From Candidatus Villigracilis affinis (lineage in GTDB: Bacteria > Chloroflexota > Anaerolineae > Anaerolineales > Villigracilaceae): a stretch of DNA of 64,000 nucleotides. The position numbers were made by a program, and so were the translations under genes. The stretch is taken from positions 62,001 to 126,000 of the forward strand of contig JADKEA010000001.1 in NCBI GenBank assembly GCA_016718275.1. Reading direction: 5' to 3'. This document shows, in pieces, positions 47,891 to 57,530 of this stretch; the stretch's first letter is position 1; every line of letters starts with the position of its first letter. The notes under the pieces are model-generated. The model saw only the letters and a program-made list of their open reading frames with translations, made no database searches and was not told the DNA's origin.

Positions 47891-47913
47891 AAACCCGTGC
47901 AAACGGGTTTTTT
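47891..47913 (+). terminator. tRNA-Met terminator
   Basis: AAACCCGT-GCAA-ACGGGTTT stem-loop followed by a T-run. Confidence 0.9.
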
Positions 47914-47920
47914 CTTTGAT

Positions 47921-48589
47921 ATGCAAATTCAAATCGATAAATTCACGCGCAGCAGGCGCAAAACGATCGCATTGATCATCGAACGTGACGGTACCCTCAC
48001 CGTCCGTGCGCCGATGCGCGCGAGCAAGGCGGCCATCGAGGAATTCATCCACGAAAAAGCGGATTGGATCACCCGCACGCGCGAAAAAATGACTCCCATC
48101 CTGACCGCTCCCGAGAAACAATTCACAGACGGGGAAAGTTTCCTCTTCCTCGGTTCCTCCTTTGACTTGAAACTGGTCGGGCGGCAACGGCCTGCTCTGC
48201 GCTTTGAGAACGGATTCATCCTCAGCGCCGCCGCGCAGAAAAGAGGCAGGCAGGTCTTCACCAATTGGTACAAGGAACGCGCACTCGAGATCATTACCGA
48301 ACGCGTCAATCATTTCTCCGCTCAATATGGCTTTCAACCCAAACAGGTGAAAATCTCCTCCGCGAAAACACGCTGGGGATCGTGCAGTGCCAACGGGACG
48401 TTGAATTTCACTTGGAGGCTGATCATGTCTCCGTTAAGTGTGATCGATTATGTCGTCGTGCATGAGCTTGCCCACTTGCGCGTCCGAAATCATTCGCGCA
48501 AGTTCTGGCAGGTCGTCGAATCCATCGACCCCGATTACAAAACCAAAAGAAAATGGTTGCGCGAATACGGAGAAACGTTATACTTCTAA
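47921..48589 (+). CDS. YgjP/SprT-like M48-type metallopeptidase (DUF45)
   Basis: 222 residues from ATG 47921. N-terminal beta part (IDKFTRSRRKTIALIIERDGTLTVRAP) is followed by the DUF45 core: KTRWGSCSANGTLNFTWRLIMSP and the zinc motif VVVHELAHLRVRNHSRKFW (HExxH with a third His). The family's cellular role is poorly known. The start lies eight bases after the tRNA terminator's T-run and has no ribosome site. The next zincin gene follows two bases after its stop. Confidence 0.88.
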   Translation: MQIQIDKFTRSRRKTIALIIERDGTLTVRAPMRASKAAIEEFIHEKADWITRTREKMTPILTAPEKQFTDGESFLFLGSSFDLKLVGRQRPALRFENGFILSAAAQKRGRQVFTNWYKERALEIITERVNHFSAQYGFQPKQVKISSAKTRWGSCSANGTLNFTWRLIMSPLSVIDYVVVHELAHLRVRNHSRKFWQVVESIDPDYKTKRKWLREYGETLYF

Positions 48590-48591
48590 TT

Positions 48592-49341
48592 ATGGAAGAA
48601 GCAACGCGCCTGTATGCCGATTTTCAGATCAAGATTGCAGGGGATGAAATTTGGCGGCCAAGCGATCTGGAATTCCTTCGCGCCTCCATCACAATTCTTT
48701 CAAACGCAATGGGTGGAAAAGAAAATTTCAAGCAACAACTTGGAGAAGTTCTTGTTGAACGAACCGATACAGGGAAACATCTCGGGCTGGCCTATCGCGG
48801 ACGAATCCAATTAAGCAGAAGCACTCCGTTCTCAGCCTGGTCTGTGATTCACGAACTCTCGCACGCATGGGATGCAAAACATCATTGGATGCTTTCTGTG
48901 CTGCTGGAAAAATACACAGGCGGATTTACTTCCCGTCTTTTATCGCGCATCAAAAAATGGATTCCCGGTCAATGGGATGCGGGCAGGCACGGTGCGGAAC
49001 AAATCCCGGGCCGCTATGGCAGGAAACCCGGTGTGAACGCCTTTGGATATTTCTACGGCGATAAACCCAGCGGCTCGAACTGGCAATTCAACCGCAAAGA
49101 GGATTTCGCTGAATCACTGGTCATGTACTGCGGCTGGGGACAAAACAACCTGCTCTCGCGCATTGCCCATGGACGCATCGAACGCTACACCCTGCCCAAC
49201 GGCGAACGAGACCCGCTCTACCGAATCGCGGACCAATGGTCAGATTACGCCCGTTATTTTTACCCGCCAGAAGGTGATTATACACAGACGAAACGCTGGA
49301 AGTTCTTCGATGAGTTAATTCAAGGCAGAATCCAAACTTAA
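48592..49341 (+). CDS. HExxH zincin-like protein
   Basis: 249 residues from ATG 48592. The only clear motif is VIHELSHAWDAKHHW (HExxH plus downstream His), with a later conserved-looking KEDFAESLVMYCGW, where the Glu could be the third metal ligand as in gluzincins. It is not similar to the preceding metallopeptidase outside the motif. Adjacent placement suggests an operon of three small genes (to 49783). The substrate is unknown. Confidence 0.65.
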   Translation: MEEATRLYADFQIKIAGDEIWRPSDLEFLRASITILSNAMGGKENFKQQLGEVLVERTDTGKHLGLAYRGRIQLSRSTPFSAWSVIHELSHAWDAKHHWMLSVLLEKYTGGFTSRLLSRIKKWIPGQWDAGRHGAEQIPGRYGRKPGVNAFGYFYGDKPSGSNWQFNRKEDFAESLVMYCGWGQNNLLSRIAHGRIERYTLPNGERDPLYRIADQWSDYARYFYPPEGDYTQTKRWKFFDELIQGRIQT

Positions 49342-49342
49342 T

Positions 49343-49783
49343 ATGGAGACACTGATGACCGTATTACCCGAATCCCTGATCGAGATCCGCGAGCACCACG
49401 AGCCAGATTACAAGCCGATGGTCGATTATCAATCATGGCGTGTGGCATTGATGAACTACACCGCCGACCTGCTCCCTGAAAAGATCAACCGCGTGCAAAA
49501 ACACACCGAGACCGATGAGGTCTTCGTGCTGATGAAGGGCCGTTGCATCTTATTTATCGGCGAGGGGGAAGAGACCGTGACCAAGATCCACGCTGTGGAC
49601 ATGGAGTTGTACAAGCTATATAACGTAAAGAAAGGCGTATGGCATTCGCACACCTTCAGCGAAGATGCCCATGTGTTGATCGTGGAAAACCGCGACACAG
49701 TTGTCGAAAATTCCCCATTTGTGCCGCTGTCGGAAAGTCAATGTGGGGATGTTGTGAGATTAACAAAAGAGCTCTGGGGCTAA
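49343..49783 (+). CDS. Cupin-domain protein
   Basis: 146 residues. A single cupin barrel is suggested by HTETDEVFVLMKGRCILFIGEGEE and the second half LYNVKKGVWHSHTFSEDAHVLIVENRDT. His and Glu residues sit in the usual metal-binding places. It begins one base after the zincin gene. Small cupins of this kind are isomerases, epimerases or sensors; the function cannot be assigned. Confidence 0.72.
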   Translation: METLMTVLPESLIEIREHHEPDYKPMVDYQSWRVALMNYTADLLPEKINRVQKHTETDEVFVLMKGRCILFIGEGEETVTKIHAVDMELYKLYNVKKGVWHSHTFSEDAHVLIVENRDTVVENSPFVPLSESQCGDVVRLTKELWG

Positions 49784-49833
49784 TAAAAGAGGAAAGAAAG
49801 ATTTTCATCATCCTTCTTTCCTCTTTCTTCTTT

Positions 49834-50682
49834 TTACCCAAATTCAAACGTTGGCATCCCCGTCACCCCTGTAACGATCTTGAACAGCCCGCCCGAGAGC
49901 GGGTATTTTTTCAGATCGGCATCGCTCATTCCCACTCGCGCGGAGGTGACGTACAACTCGTTCATATCTCTGCCGCCGAACACACACGCGGAGCTTTGCA
50001 GCGCAGGGACGGGAATCTGTTCGAGCAACTTACCCGTGTTCGGATTCCATTTCGTCACCTGCGCCCCACCCCAGAGGGCGATCCACAAATTGCCGTCGGT
50101 GTCGGAGGTCATGCCATCGGGCCAGCCAAGAGATTCCGGGATGCGAATCGCCGCCCGCGGATTTGCGATCTGCCCAGTGGCGAGGTCGTAATCAAATGCC
50201 TTGACCTCGCGTGTAGGCGTATCGATGTAGTAAAAGGTTTTATGGTCAACACTCCACGCGAGGCCGTTGGAAATGGTGACGCCATCAAGCAGTCGGGTTA
50301 CTTGATTCCCATCGAAGGAATACAACGCACCATGCGGGTCTTTCTCGTTCATATCCATGGTGCCTGCAATGAAACGGCCAGCGGGATCACATTTGCCATC
50401 GTTCATGCGATTGGTGGGAAGTTCATTCAACGTGGCAAGAACTGTCAATTGGGCAGAATCAGGCGCAAGGTCCGCGAAGCTGAAGCGCGTGCCGAGGAGC
50501 AGATTTCCATTCTTGCGCGGGGCAAGGCATCCGATGAATTCATCCAGTTGAGCAAGGATTCGAGTATCTGCGTAAACGCGTTTTTCAAGAATATCCAACC
50601 AATAAAGGGTTTGCGTTTTCGCATCCCATGCGGGGCCTTCACCTAATGTAGCTTTGGCATCGAGGAGCAATTCGGTTTGCAT
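49834..50682 (-). CDS. SMP-30/gluconolactonase-family protein
   Basis: 282 residues from ATG 50682, where the family opening LLLDAKATLGEGPAWD follows. Metal-site residues are visible: Glu in GEGP, Asn in TNRMNDGKCDPAGRFIAGTM, Asn in ISNGLAWS and Asp in GWPDGMTSDTDGNLWIALWGG. Six-bladed beta-propellers of this family hydrolyse sugar lactones. It starts right at the end of corA and is probably co-transcribed with it. Confidence 0.9.
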   Translation of the reverse strand: MQTELLLDAKATLGEGPAWDAKTQTLYWLDILEKRVYADTRILAQLDEFIGCLAPRKNGNLLLGTRFSFADLAPDSAQLTVLATLNELPTNRMNDGKCDPAGRFIAGTMDMNEKDPHGALYSFDGNQVTRLLDGVTISNGLAWSVDHKTFYYIDTPTREVKAFDYDLATGQIANPRAAIRIPESLGWPDGMTSDTDGNLWIALWGGAQVTKWNPNTGKLLEQIPVPALQSSACVFGGRDMNELYVTSARVGMSDADLKKYPLSGGLFKIVTGVTGMPTFEFG

Positions 50683-50683
50683 G

Positions 50684-51610
50684 TTAGAACCAATCCCGTT
50701 TGTAGAAGATATACGTGGCGACCGCAGTGAGCGCAAGCGATAAGCCGATGACCGTGAGAAACGCCAGCGGATGACCTTCACCAGGCAGGGCAACATTCAT
50801 TCCGTAGAATGCGGCAACCAGTGAAGGCATGTTAAGGATAATCGTGAGCGCGGCCAGCGCTTTCATCACGGCATTCAAATTGTTGGAGATGATCGAAGCG
50901 AAAGCATCCATCATGCCTGAGAGAATTTCTGTGGCGATGCTGGTCATTTGAATGGCCTGCTGGTTTTCCGTGAGCACATCTTCGAGCAGGTCTTGATCTT
51001 CTTCATAGTAATTAAACAGCTGTGTCTTTTGAACGCGCTCCATCATCACCTCGTTGGAACGCAGCGCAGTAGCAAAATACGTCAGGCTCTTCTGATACTT
51101 GAGCAGCTCCAACACCTCACGATTGCGTGTGGATTTTTGCAACTGGTCTTCCACAAGCTCGGTGGAGCGGTTGATCTCGCGCAACAGGTTCAAATAACGA
51201 GCCGAGGTTTCGAGAAAGATGTATAACGCAAGGCGGTATCGTTTACCTGTTTTCAGCAAACGATATTTTCCATTTGCAAGCACTCTAAAAATATCGCTGT
51301 CATAACGACAAACAGTAATGATCTTGTTTCCCAGGATCATAATACCAAGCGGCACGGTATTAAAAGGGACATCGCTCTCAGGCTGATGCATGGGAATGCG
51401 AAGAAGGATGAAGGTGTAATCTTCATCGCGTTCCATACGCGCCATTTCATCCTGGTCAAGTGCATAATTGATATAGTCCATGTCCATCCCCCACGTGACC
51501 AATTTTTCCATCTCTTCGGGTGTAGGGTCCACAACATTGACCCAGGCACCGTTCGCGATCATATCGAGTTTTTCGAGCCCCTGCTCAGTGGTTTTGTAAA
51601 TACTCAGCAT
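50684..51610 (-). CDS. corA: CorA-family divalent cation channel
   Basis: 308 residues from ATG 51610, five bases after a perfect AAGGAGG. The cytoplasmic part is helical, with a long stalk (REINRSTELVEDQLQKSTRNREVLELL). Two C-terminal membrane helices follow, with the pore signature YGMN (in AFYGMNVALPG) between them. It imports magnesium or related divalent ions as a pentamer. A structured leader of about 200 bases lies upstream. The family also includes zinc exporters (ZntB), so direction and ion are not certain. Confidence 0.92.
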   Translation of the reverse strand: MLSIYKTTEQGLEKLDMIANGAWVNVVDPTPEEMEKLVTWGMDMDYINYALDQDEMARMERDEDYTFILLRIPMHQPESDVPFNTVPLGIMILGNKIITVCRYDSDIFRVLANGKYRLLKTGKRYRLALYIFLETSARYLNLLREINRSTELVEDQLQKSTRNREVLELLKYQKSLTYFATALRSNEVMMERVQKTQLFNYYEEDQDLLEDVLTENQQAIQMTSIATEILSGMMDAFASIISNNLNAVMKALAALTIILNMPSLVAAFYGMNVALPGEGHPLAFLTVIGLSLALTAVATYIFYKRDWF

Positions 51611-51619
51611 GGCAACCTC

Positions 51620-51755
51620 CTTGCGTGAATTGACATCACGCAGAGGCACATGCACCTACGTGATGTTGAAAATTAAATTAAACATATGCCGCCCGCGTCT
51701 ACTGGGCGGGTTACTATCTGAAGAACTTAGGTCACTCTCGTCCGTGTGATACATG
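51620..51755 (-). promoter_or_regulatory. Structured 5' leader of corA, class unknown
   Basis: Read on the minus strand, the leader has two stable hairpins: CCCGCCC/GGGCGG near 51690-51712, then CATCACG...CGTGATG (51626-51657) with an inner AGGTGCATGTGCCT pairing, ending just before the ribosome site. The region has no reading frame. Such leaders before magnesium transporters can be metal-sensing, but it does not match the M-box consensus as I know it. Confidence 0.4.
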
Positions 51756-51819
51756 ATTTCCTTACCATTATTGGCTGAGGTATTTTACGCCCATTGATTG
51801 AATTACACAACCGTACAAC

Positions 51820-52623
51820 TTAGAAACTCGGTTTTTGCGCATGGATGACAGACACTCGATGCGGAATTTTCAAAATGGGATGTGAACCCGCCTCGCGCCC
51901 ACCCGCATCCTGCTCATACACCTCAAGCATGGACTTCAACTCAGAGTCGAATCTACCAACCTCCGCCTCCGACAAACTCGCCCCCACCCCCGAGCTCGCG
52001 CGGATGCGTCCCCGCCAGTCTTCGTGGGTGTAGGGCACATCCATATCGAATGAAAAGGTTTGAATGTCTAGAAAGCCCGCTTCGCCAAGATCACGCAGCC
52101 AATCGGGGTATACGCCCGTCTTCCCGCCGAATTCCACATACCATTTTGGGTTATAGGTTTCGATCAATTTTTCGGTGAGGTCGACCACATTGCCATCGAG
52201 CGGAATCCAGTCAAAATGCGCGATGACCGCGCGTCCGTTGGGCTTGAGGATTCGCTTCATCTCCAGCGCCGCAACTGGGCGGTCGAACCAGTGCCAGCAC
52301 TGCCCCGCGGTGACAACATCATAATGATCATCAGGCAAACCAGTCGCTTCGGCTTTGGCAAAACGGAAGTCAACTTCCAGGCCTGCCTGCAAGGCAAAAT
52401 CCCTCGCCTGTTCCATCAATTGCGCAGAAATATCAATACCCGTCACCGTGCAGCCGCGTTCGGCGAATCCGCGCGCGAGAGTGCCTGTCCCTGTGCCCAG
52501 GTCTGCAAGCAAATCGCCTGCTTTGACGATCCCTTCGTTGAACACTCGCTCAAAGAACCTATCTGGGAATCCTGCGCGATGTTTGGCATAGTCACTTGCT
52601 GTTAACCCAAAGTTGACATTCAT
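51820..52623 (-). CDS. Class I SAM-dependent methyltransferase
   Basis: 267 residues. Motif I is LLADLGTGTGTLARGFAERG (about 38-57), followed by GIDIS (motif II) and YDVVTAGQCWHWFDRPVAALEMKRILKPNGRAVIAH. This is the UbiE/Coq5-like small-molecule methyltransferase pattern. The substrate is unknown. It seems monocistronic and is followed downstream by the corA leader region. Confidence 0.88.
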   Translation of the reverse strand: MNVNFGLTASDYAKHRAGFPDRFFERVFNEGIVKAGDLLADLGTGTGTLARGFAERGCTVTGIDISAQLMEQARDFALQAGLEVDFRFAKAEATGLPDDHYDVVTAGQCWHWFDRPVAALEMKRILKPNGRAVIAHFDWIPLDGNVVDLTEKLIETYNPKWYVEFGGKTGVYPDWLRDLGEAGFLDIQTFSFDMDVPYTHEDWRGRIRASSGVGASLSEAEVGRFDSELKSMLEVYEQDAGGREAGSHPILKIPHRVSVIHAQKPSF

Positions 52624-52703
52624 GAAGCAATCGACTCCATTCCATTAAGAAAGACCGCTGATAAAAGCGGCCTAGCCCAGATTTGAAACTTGAAAATATT
52701 TTA

Positions 52704-54642
52704 TCATGCCGCCGAATCAGGGAAGATAAACTCGCTGGTTATTTCAATGTTATAAGCGGAACTCAACTCAACTGCAAATGACAGCGCAGGAGATTTTTGT
52801 CCGTAAATATGGGAGACCCAGCCTTCGTAAGGTTGAACATCCCGTTGACCATGAACCAATTCACCAGCACGGACGAGAGAAAGTGATGAATGATTAATGA
52901 TGAATGATGAATGAACCGAGAGTGTGATCCAACCATAAGGTGATTTAATACGAAGCCCGATTCCTTGTGAATCGTCCCGATTCTCCAACTCCCATTCGTA
53001 ATCGGGGAGCAGCCAATGCAAACGGTATACGCGTTCTGAGCGGCTACGCGCAGTAAACGTGATCATTTACCACCCACCTTTCGTTTTGATAAACCGTCAC
53101 TGTGCGCTCATGCTTCAAGCCGTGATAACCACGATGGTAGCCACGCGCACGGCCCAAAATCGTATCGTCGGCTTCGATCAAATTTTTTGAGTAGGCACTC
53201 GCCCAATCCAACACGAGGAAGCGGCCTGCGCGAGTCATTTGGTCGCGGCCATCCACGGTCACCGTGTTATGCACGCGAGTCGTCACCAATGGATTATCCC
53301 AGGGCGATTCGGCGTTATACAAATAGGTCCCTGCATCCTGCGCGATGTTCAGTCCATGCCACCACAGGTCGAGGTGCAATTGGTCCATGTGCGAAAGGCG
53401 CGAACGAAAACGCGAAGCCCGCAAATACGCCCATGAATTTTTTCCGCGCACGTTTTCCGTCAAATACGCATCGGAGTTGATCACGCGGTCATTGGCGGGC
53501 AGCCCAAACCACAACGACATTTCATCCCACACACCTGAGGGCAGGCTGGTTCTCAAAAACGCGCGCGATGCGGCCTGCACCGTCGGGCGGTAATCGCGGA
53601 AATCGGTCGCGCTCAAAGGGAAGATCAAAGCCCCATCGTTGGCACCCAGGTTCGGGGTCCGCCCCGATGCGTTATCGAGGAGAGAGAAAAGCCAGTGGGC
53701 AGAGCGTGCAATCGCCTGTGATGTGTGCGCCGAGAAGACATCCTGTTTAATCAAATTAACCCACAGCGCAGTTTGCAACATCAGCCGATGATAATTGGCG
53801 CTGTGTTGAATGTACTCGCCGAAGTCACCGATCTGATTTTGAAAACACCAGTTGAGCCAATACCAGCCAAGTTCGTGCCAAGTTTTATTTTTGAAGAACA
53901 AGCCTGCCGTGTAAAGCGCGGCGGCTTCGGTGATGAGATGATTATTATTTTGCGCGCGGGCATAGACGAGTGTGAGCATGATGCGTTCTGCATGCTGGCC
54001 AATTGACCGATGAAGAACCGCGCGTCTTTCCGCGCTGGAAACGGATGCTGTTTCGAAAACATGGTCAGCCCAGACGAAAGCCATCAAGCGAATCGCAACT
54101 TCCTGTCCGTTCATCCAATGCGGCCCCATGTTGACAGGATTCGATTCGGTGAAGGATTCGAAATTTTTCCAGAATGTTTCGGCGTATTTTTCATCTTGCG
54201 TGAGGTGGTAAGCGCGGCCGAGGATGAAGGCCCAGCCGAAGCGGGCGGGTTCCCAGAGGAATTTGATATCGTTGTGAAGAAAGAGGAAAGAAGAAAGAAG
54301 TGCGGGCGTGGATTCGTATTCCGTCCAATGCTGAAGCGGTTGGTTGAGCTTGAAATCGAGTGCGGTCGATTCTCCAAACACGCGGATATTTCCAGCGACA
54401 ATTTCATCTGCTTCGTTGAGAAGATTCGATTTTCCTTCCTCGCCGAGAATTTTTTCAAGTTGATCGCGGTTGGGAAGGGAGAACAGGGAATGGGAACTTG
54501 GAATTTGGGAAGTAGAGATTGAAGGTGTGACGCGTTTGTAATGCCCAGTCTTCAACCCCAATTTATACAAGCCATACAAAGCCAGCGGACGAAAGCCCAA
54601 CTGGAACAGATATTTGATGCCGACAATGAATTTCGATGTCAT
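52704..54642 (-). CDS. Heparinase II/III-family polysaccharide lyase, frameshifted
   Basis: About 645 residues over two frames. The N-terminal alpha/alpha toroid has NNNHLITEAAALYTAGLFF and the beta-sandwich begins with HMDQLHLDLWWHGLNIAQDAGTYLYN, a good match to the HADxLSFELW...DPGTY pattern of heparinase II/III and alginate lyases. The first frame ends at 53044 (WVVNDHVYCA). The second (FTARSRSERVYRLHWLLPDYEWE) continues to 52704; a one-base indel at about 53060-53066 would join them. Low-complexity in-frame stretches (near 52880-52915 and 54280-54300) interrupt the protein. It is divergent from the O-acylation operon. Similar lyases occur in alginate-type export loci, where they clear polymer from the periplasm. 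No signal peptide is obvious. Confidence 0.82.
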
Positions 54643-54745
54643 GATCCCCAAAGTTTACCAGCCAATTCGTAAACGAGCAGCATTCGCCCGCCCCTGATAA
54701 TTAGTGTAGAATTCGAGGCTAATCACAAACAAAAAGGAAATTTTC

Positions 54746-54988
54746 ATGGAAGAACTCGTTTCAAAACTCGCCGCCTTCATTGCCACCGATATTCTCAAAC
54801 AGCCAAAACGCGCCATCCGCGCCGATGAAGCCCTGATTTCCAGCGGACTGATCGACTCCTTCAGCCTCATGGATATCAGTCTGTTCGTGGAGGGAAAATT
54901 CGGCGTCCGCATTGATGACACCGAACTTAATGCAGAAACCTTTGATACCCTGGAACAACTCGCCAAACTGATTCAATCCCGCCAGTAA
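54746..54988 (+). CDS. Acyl carrier protein
   Basis: 80 residues, with AAAGGAAA upstream of ATG 54746 and a TAGAAT box near 54708. The phosphopantetheine site is SSGLIDSFSLMDI (Ser38 in the DSF motif, which differs from the DSL of housekeeping AcpP). It opens a four-gene operon with an MBOAT acyltransferase, an AlgJ/DltD-like protein and an acyl-AMP ligase. This placement suggests it carries the acyl group from the ligase to the membrane enzyme, as DltC does in D-alanylation. Confidence 0.93.
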   Translation: MEELVSKLAAFIATDILKQPKRAIRADEALISSGLIDSFSLMDISLFVEGKFGVRIDDTELNAETFDTLEQLAKLIQSRQ

Positions 54989-54991
54989 TTC

Positions 54992-56443
54992 ATGGACCTT
55001 TCTTCGCCGCTCTTTCTTTTCCTGTTCCTGCCAGTCTTTCTGTTGATCTATCTGGTCAGCAGTGGGAAATCGCGGACGGGCATCCTCCTGTTCGCCAGTG
55101 TCATCTTTCTGGCGTGGGGAAATGCCGCCGCGTTCTGGTGGTTGGGCGGCATTCTGGTCAGCGGATATTGGGTGGGGCTCGCCATCGCAAAAGCGCAGCA
55201 GACAGGTCAAAGCGCGGCAAAATGGCTATGGATCGGGCTTGGGGTCAACATATTGCTGCTCGCCTTTTTCAAATACCTGACCGCCTTCGGACAGAAAGGC
55301 CTGCTCTGGCTCAACATCCCCAAAGTCTGGCTCGACGACCTGAGCGGATTGGCCGTGCCCATTGGCCTTTCCTATGTCACCTTTCAATTGATCGCCTATC
55401 TGGTGGATGTGTGGAAGGGCAACACTCCCGCTGAAAAAAACTTCATCGCCTTTTCCACCTACCTGCTGTTCTTTCCGAAACTTGTTTCGGGTCCCATCAC
55501 CCGCTACAAACCTTTTGCAGCGCAGATGGAGCAACTCAACCCATCGATGGACGATGTCGCCGCAGGGTTTCGGCGCCTGCTTTCGGGGTTTATCAAACGC
55601 ACCGTGATCGCAAATCAACTGGCGCTGATGGCCAATGCCGTCTTCAACCTGCCGACCGCCAATATAGAACCGAAATTCGCATGGCTCGGGCTGGCCGCCT
55701 ACACCCTGCAGATCTTCTTCAATTTTTCAGGCTACACCGATATGGCCCTCGGGCTGGGACTAATGATCGGCATCCGCCTGCCTGAAAATTTCAATTTTCC
55801 CTATATCGCACAAAGCGTCAGCGATTTTTGGCGACGCTGGCATATCACCCTGTCTACATGGTTTCGTGAATATGTCTTCTATCCGCTGGAGCGCAAACGC
55901 TTCAAGTGGATGGGACAGCAGATCAATATTTTGATCGTCTTCCTGCTGACCGGTCTCTGGCATGGATTCAATCCCACCTTCATCGTCTGGGGCATGATCC
56001 ACGGAATCGCGTTGGCGGCGGAAAGTCTCGGCTTTGGACGCTGGCTCAAAGGGACATGGCGGCCTTTGCAACACATCTACACCTTGACCATCGTCATCGC
56101 AGGCTGGGTATTCTTCCGCTCACGAAATCTGGACTTTGCCTTCGAATTCTTTCGCCGCCTCGCAGGTGACAGTTCTAACCTGACGCCATTGCCATTCAGC
56201 CAGACCACGCCCATGCCGTTCATTGAGCCGTCTTTCGTCATGGCAATGATCGCAGGTACGCTGTTCTCGTTCCCGCTCACCTCGTTGTGGCGGCAATTGC
56301 GTGAACGATTTGAATCACGCCAAGCCAGTTCCTATTTCCTGTTTCAGGTCGTGGAAGATGTTTCGCTGATCCTGTTTTTCATCCTCGGGCTGGCACTTCA
56401 ATTGAGCGGCAGTTTCCTGCCGAACCTGTATGCAAAATTCTAA
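54992..56443 (+). CDS. MBOAT-family O-acyltransferase (AlgI/DltB-like)
   Basis: 483 residues with about eleven membrane helices. Family motifs: KLVSGPITRYKPF, FFNFSGYTDMALGLGLMIG, SDFWRRWHITLSTWFREYVFYPL (His284) and the catalytic FLLTGLWHGFNPTFIVWG (His324). MBOAT proteins of the AlgI/DltB group move an acyl chain across the membrane to a partner that modifies a polymer outside. It starts three bases after the carrier protein stop and ends one base before the AlgJ-like gene. The acyl group is unknown. Confidence 0.93.
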   Translation: MDLSSPLFLFLFLPVFLLIYLVSSGKSRTGILLFASVIFLAWGNAAAFWWLGGILVSGYWVGLAIAKAQQTGQSAAKWLWIGLGVNILLLAFFKYLTAFGQKGLLWLNIPKVWLDDLSGLAVPIGLSYVTFQLIAYLVDVWKGNTPAEKNFIAFSTYLLFFPKLVSGPITRYKPFAAQMEQLNPSMDDVAAGFRRLLSGFIKRTVIANQLALMANAVFNLPTANIEPKFAWLGLAAYTLQIFFNFSGYTDMALGLGLMIGIRLPENFNFPYIAQSVSDFWRRWHITLSTWFREYVFYPLERKRFKWMGQQINILIVFLLTGLWHGFNPTFIVWGMIHGIALAAESLGFGRWLKGTWRPLQHIYTLTIVIAGWVFFRSRNLDFAFEFFRRLAGDSSNLTPLPFSQTTPMPFIEPSFVMAMIAGTLFSFPLTSLWRQLRERFESRQASSYFLFQVVEDVSLILFFILGLALQLSGSFLPNLYAKF

Positions 56444-56444
56444 A

Positions 56445-57530
56445 ATGGAAAACGTCATGTCCGCCGAATCCACTTCACGCCAGCGGTATTCCCAAGCCTT
56501 TGTCCTGCTCTTGCTGGGCGGCCTGCTCTTTATCATGGTTTCGAGCAGCCTCGTTGGAGTTTCAGATTTCGAAAACAACCTCATCCTGAAGAACCTGCTC
56601 ATCGAAAAAGCCAACTGGCTGCGCCTCAAAATCGGAGATAGGGTCTTTCCCAACGTACTCATAGGGAAAGACGGATGGATGGAATACACAGGCGATGGAA
56701 ATCTTAATGATTATCAGAATGCGATCCCAATTCCCAAAAATGGCGAAAAAATTCTTGTAAAAAGACTGGAATCATTCAACCAATATCTACAGGCACAAGG
56801 TATTACGCTATTAATTGTAATCGCCCCAAACAAAGCCAGCATCTATCCAGACAAACTTCCGGAACAGATAAAAATCCTGTCAGAGCAATCAAGGCTCGAC
56901 TATATAGTCTCCCATCTAAATACAAACAACCTCCCCACAATATTAGACCTCAGGCCTGCATTACTAAATGCAAGACTTGAACAGGATGTTTTTTACAAGA
57001 CAAACACCCATTGGAACGGATACGGCGCCTTCGCGGCATACACCGCCATTCTCAATGAGCTCTCGAAAACGCATCCCGAATTGCGACCCTACAAACCTGA
57101 AGAACTGGATTTGGGCACAAAACGCGCCACCGTGCAGGACATCGCCAAACTATTGCAGGCCAACTTCATCAAAGAGCCGCACTTCTTCTACATGCCCAAA
57201 GGCCATCCCGTTCAATCGCTCACGCTGCTAGATTATTACGGCTTCAATCACATCACCTCTGTCGATGATGAAAACCTGCCCACCCTGCTGATGATCCACG
57301 ACTCATTCGGCTACCGCTTCCTCAATGAATACATGAGTATGAATTTCGAAAAAGCTTATTTTATTAACAGCGGAGAAGATACCCCTCTGTATCTAAACCG
57401 CGCAGCCATCGAACAATTTAACCCGGATATAATCGTCATCGAAATTGTGGAACGAAGTTTGAAAAACCTCAATAACTATCTTTCCCAATTCGATTCCCCC
57501 ATCAAGTCTTATAAAGAATCCCAAAAATGA
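56445..57530 (+). CDS. AlgJ/DltD-like SGNH acyltransferase
   Basis: 361 residues from ATG 56445; ATG 56457 is also possible. One N-terminal helix (about 19-38) anchors it with the catalytic part outside. AlgJ/AlgX-type marks are LIGKDGWMEY (73-81), LLIVIAPNKASIYPDKLP, FYKTNTHWNGYGAFAAY and MIHDSFGYRF with the nucleophile Ser287. In AlgJ and AlgX the His-bearing motif is DTHW; here the Asp is Asn (NTHW, Asn187-His189), so one member of the usual Ser-His-Asp triad is altered. It sits between the MBOAT and ligase genes, overlapping the ligase start by four bases (ATGA at 57527). Confidence 0.85.
   Translation: MENVMSAESTSRQRYSQAFVLLLLGGLLFIMVSSSLVGVSDFENNLILKNLLIEKANWLRLKIGDRVFPNVLIGKDGWMEYTGDGNLNDYQNAIPIPKNGEKILVKRLESFNQYLQAQGITLLIVIAPNKASIYPDKLPEQIKILSEQSRLDYIVSHLNTNNLPTILDLRPALLNARLEQDVFYKTNTHWNGYGAFAAYTAILNELSKTHPELRPYKPEELDLGTKRATVQDIAKLLQANFIKEPHFFYMPKGHPVQSLTLLDYYGFNHITSVDDENLPTLLMIHDSFGYRFLNEYMSMNFEKAYFINSGEDTPLYLNRAAIEQFNPDIIVIEIVERSLKNLNNYLSQFDSPIKSYKESQK

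Noticed and set aside
51620..51755. M-box magnesium riboswitch ahead of corA
   Set aside because: The conserved M-box segments I know are not visible; only generic hairpins are.
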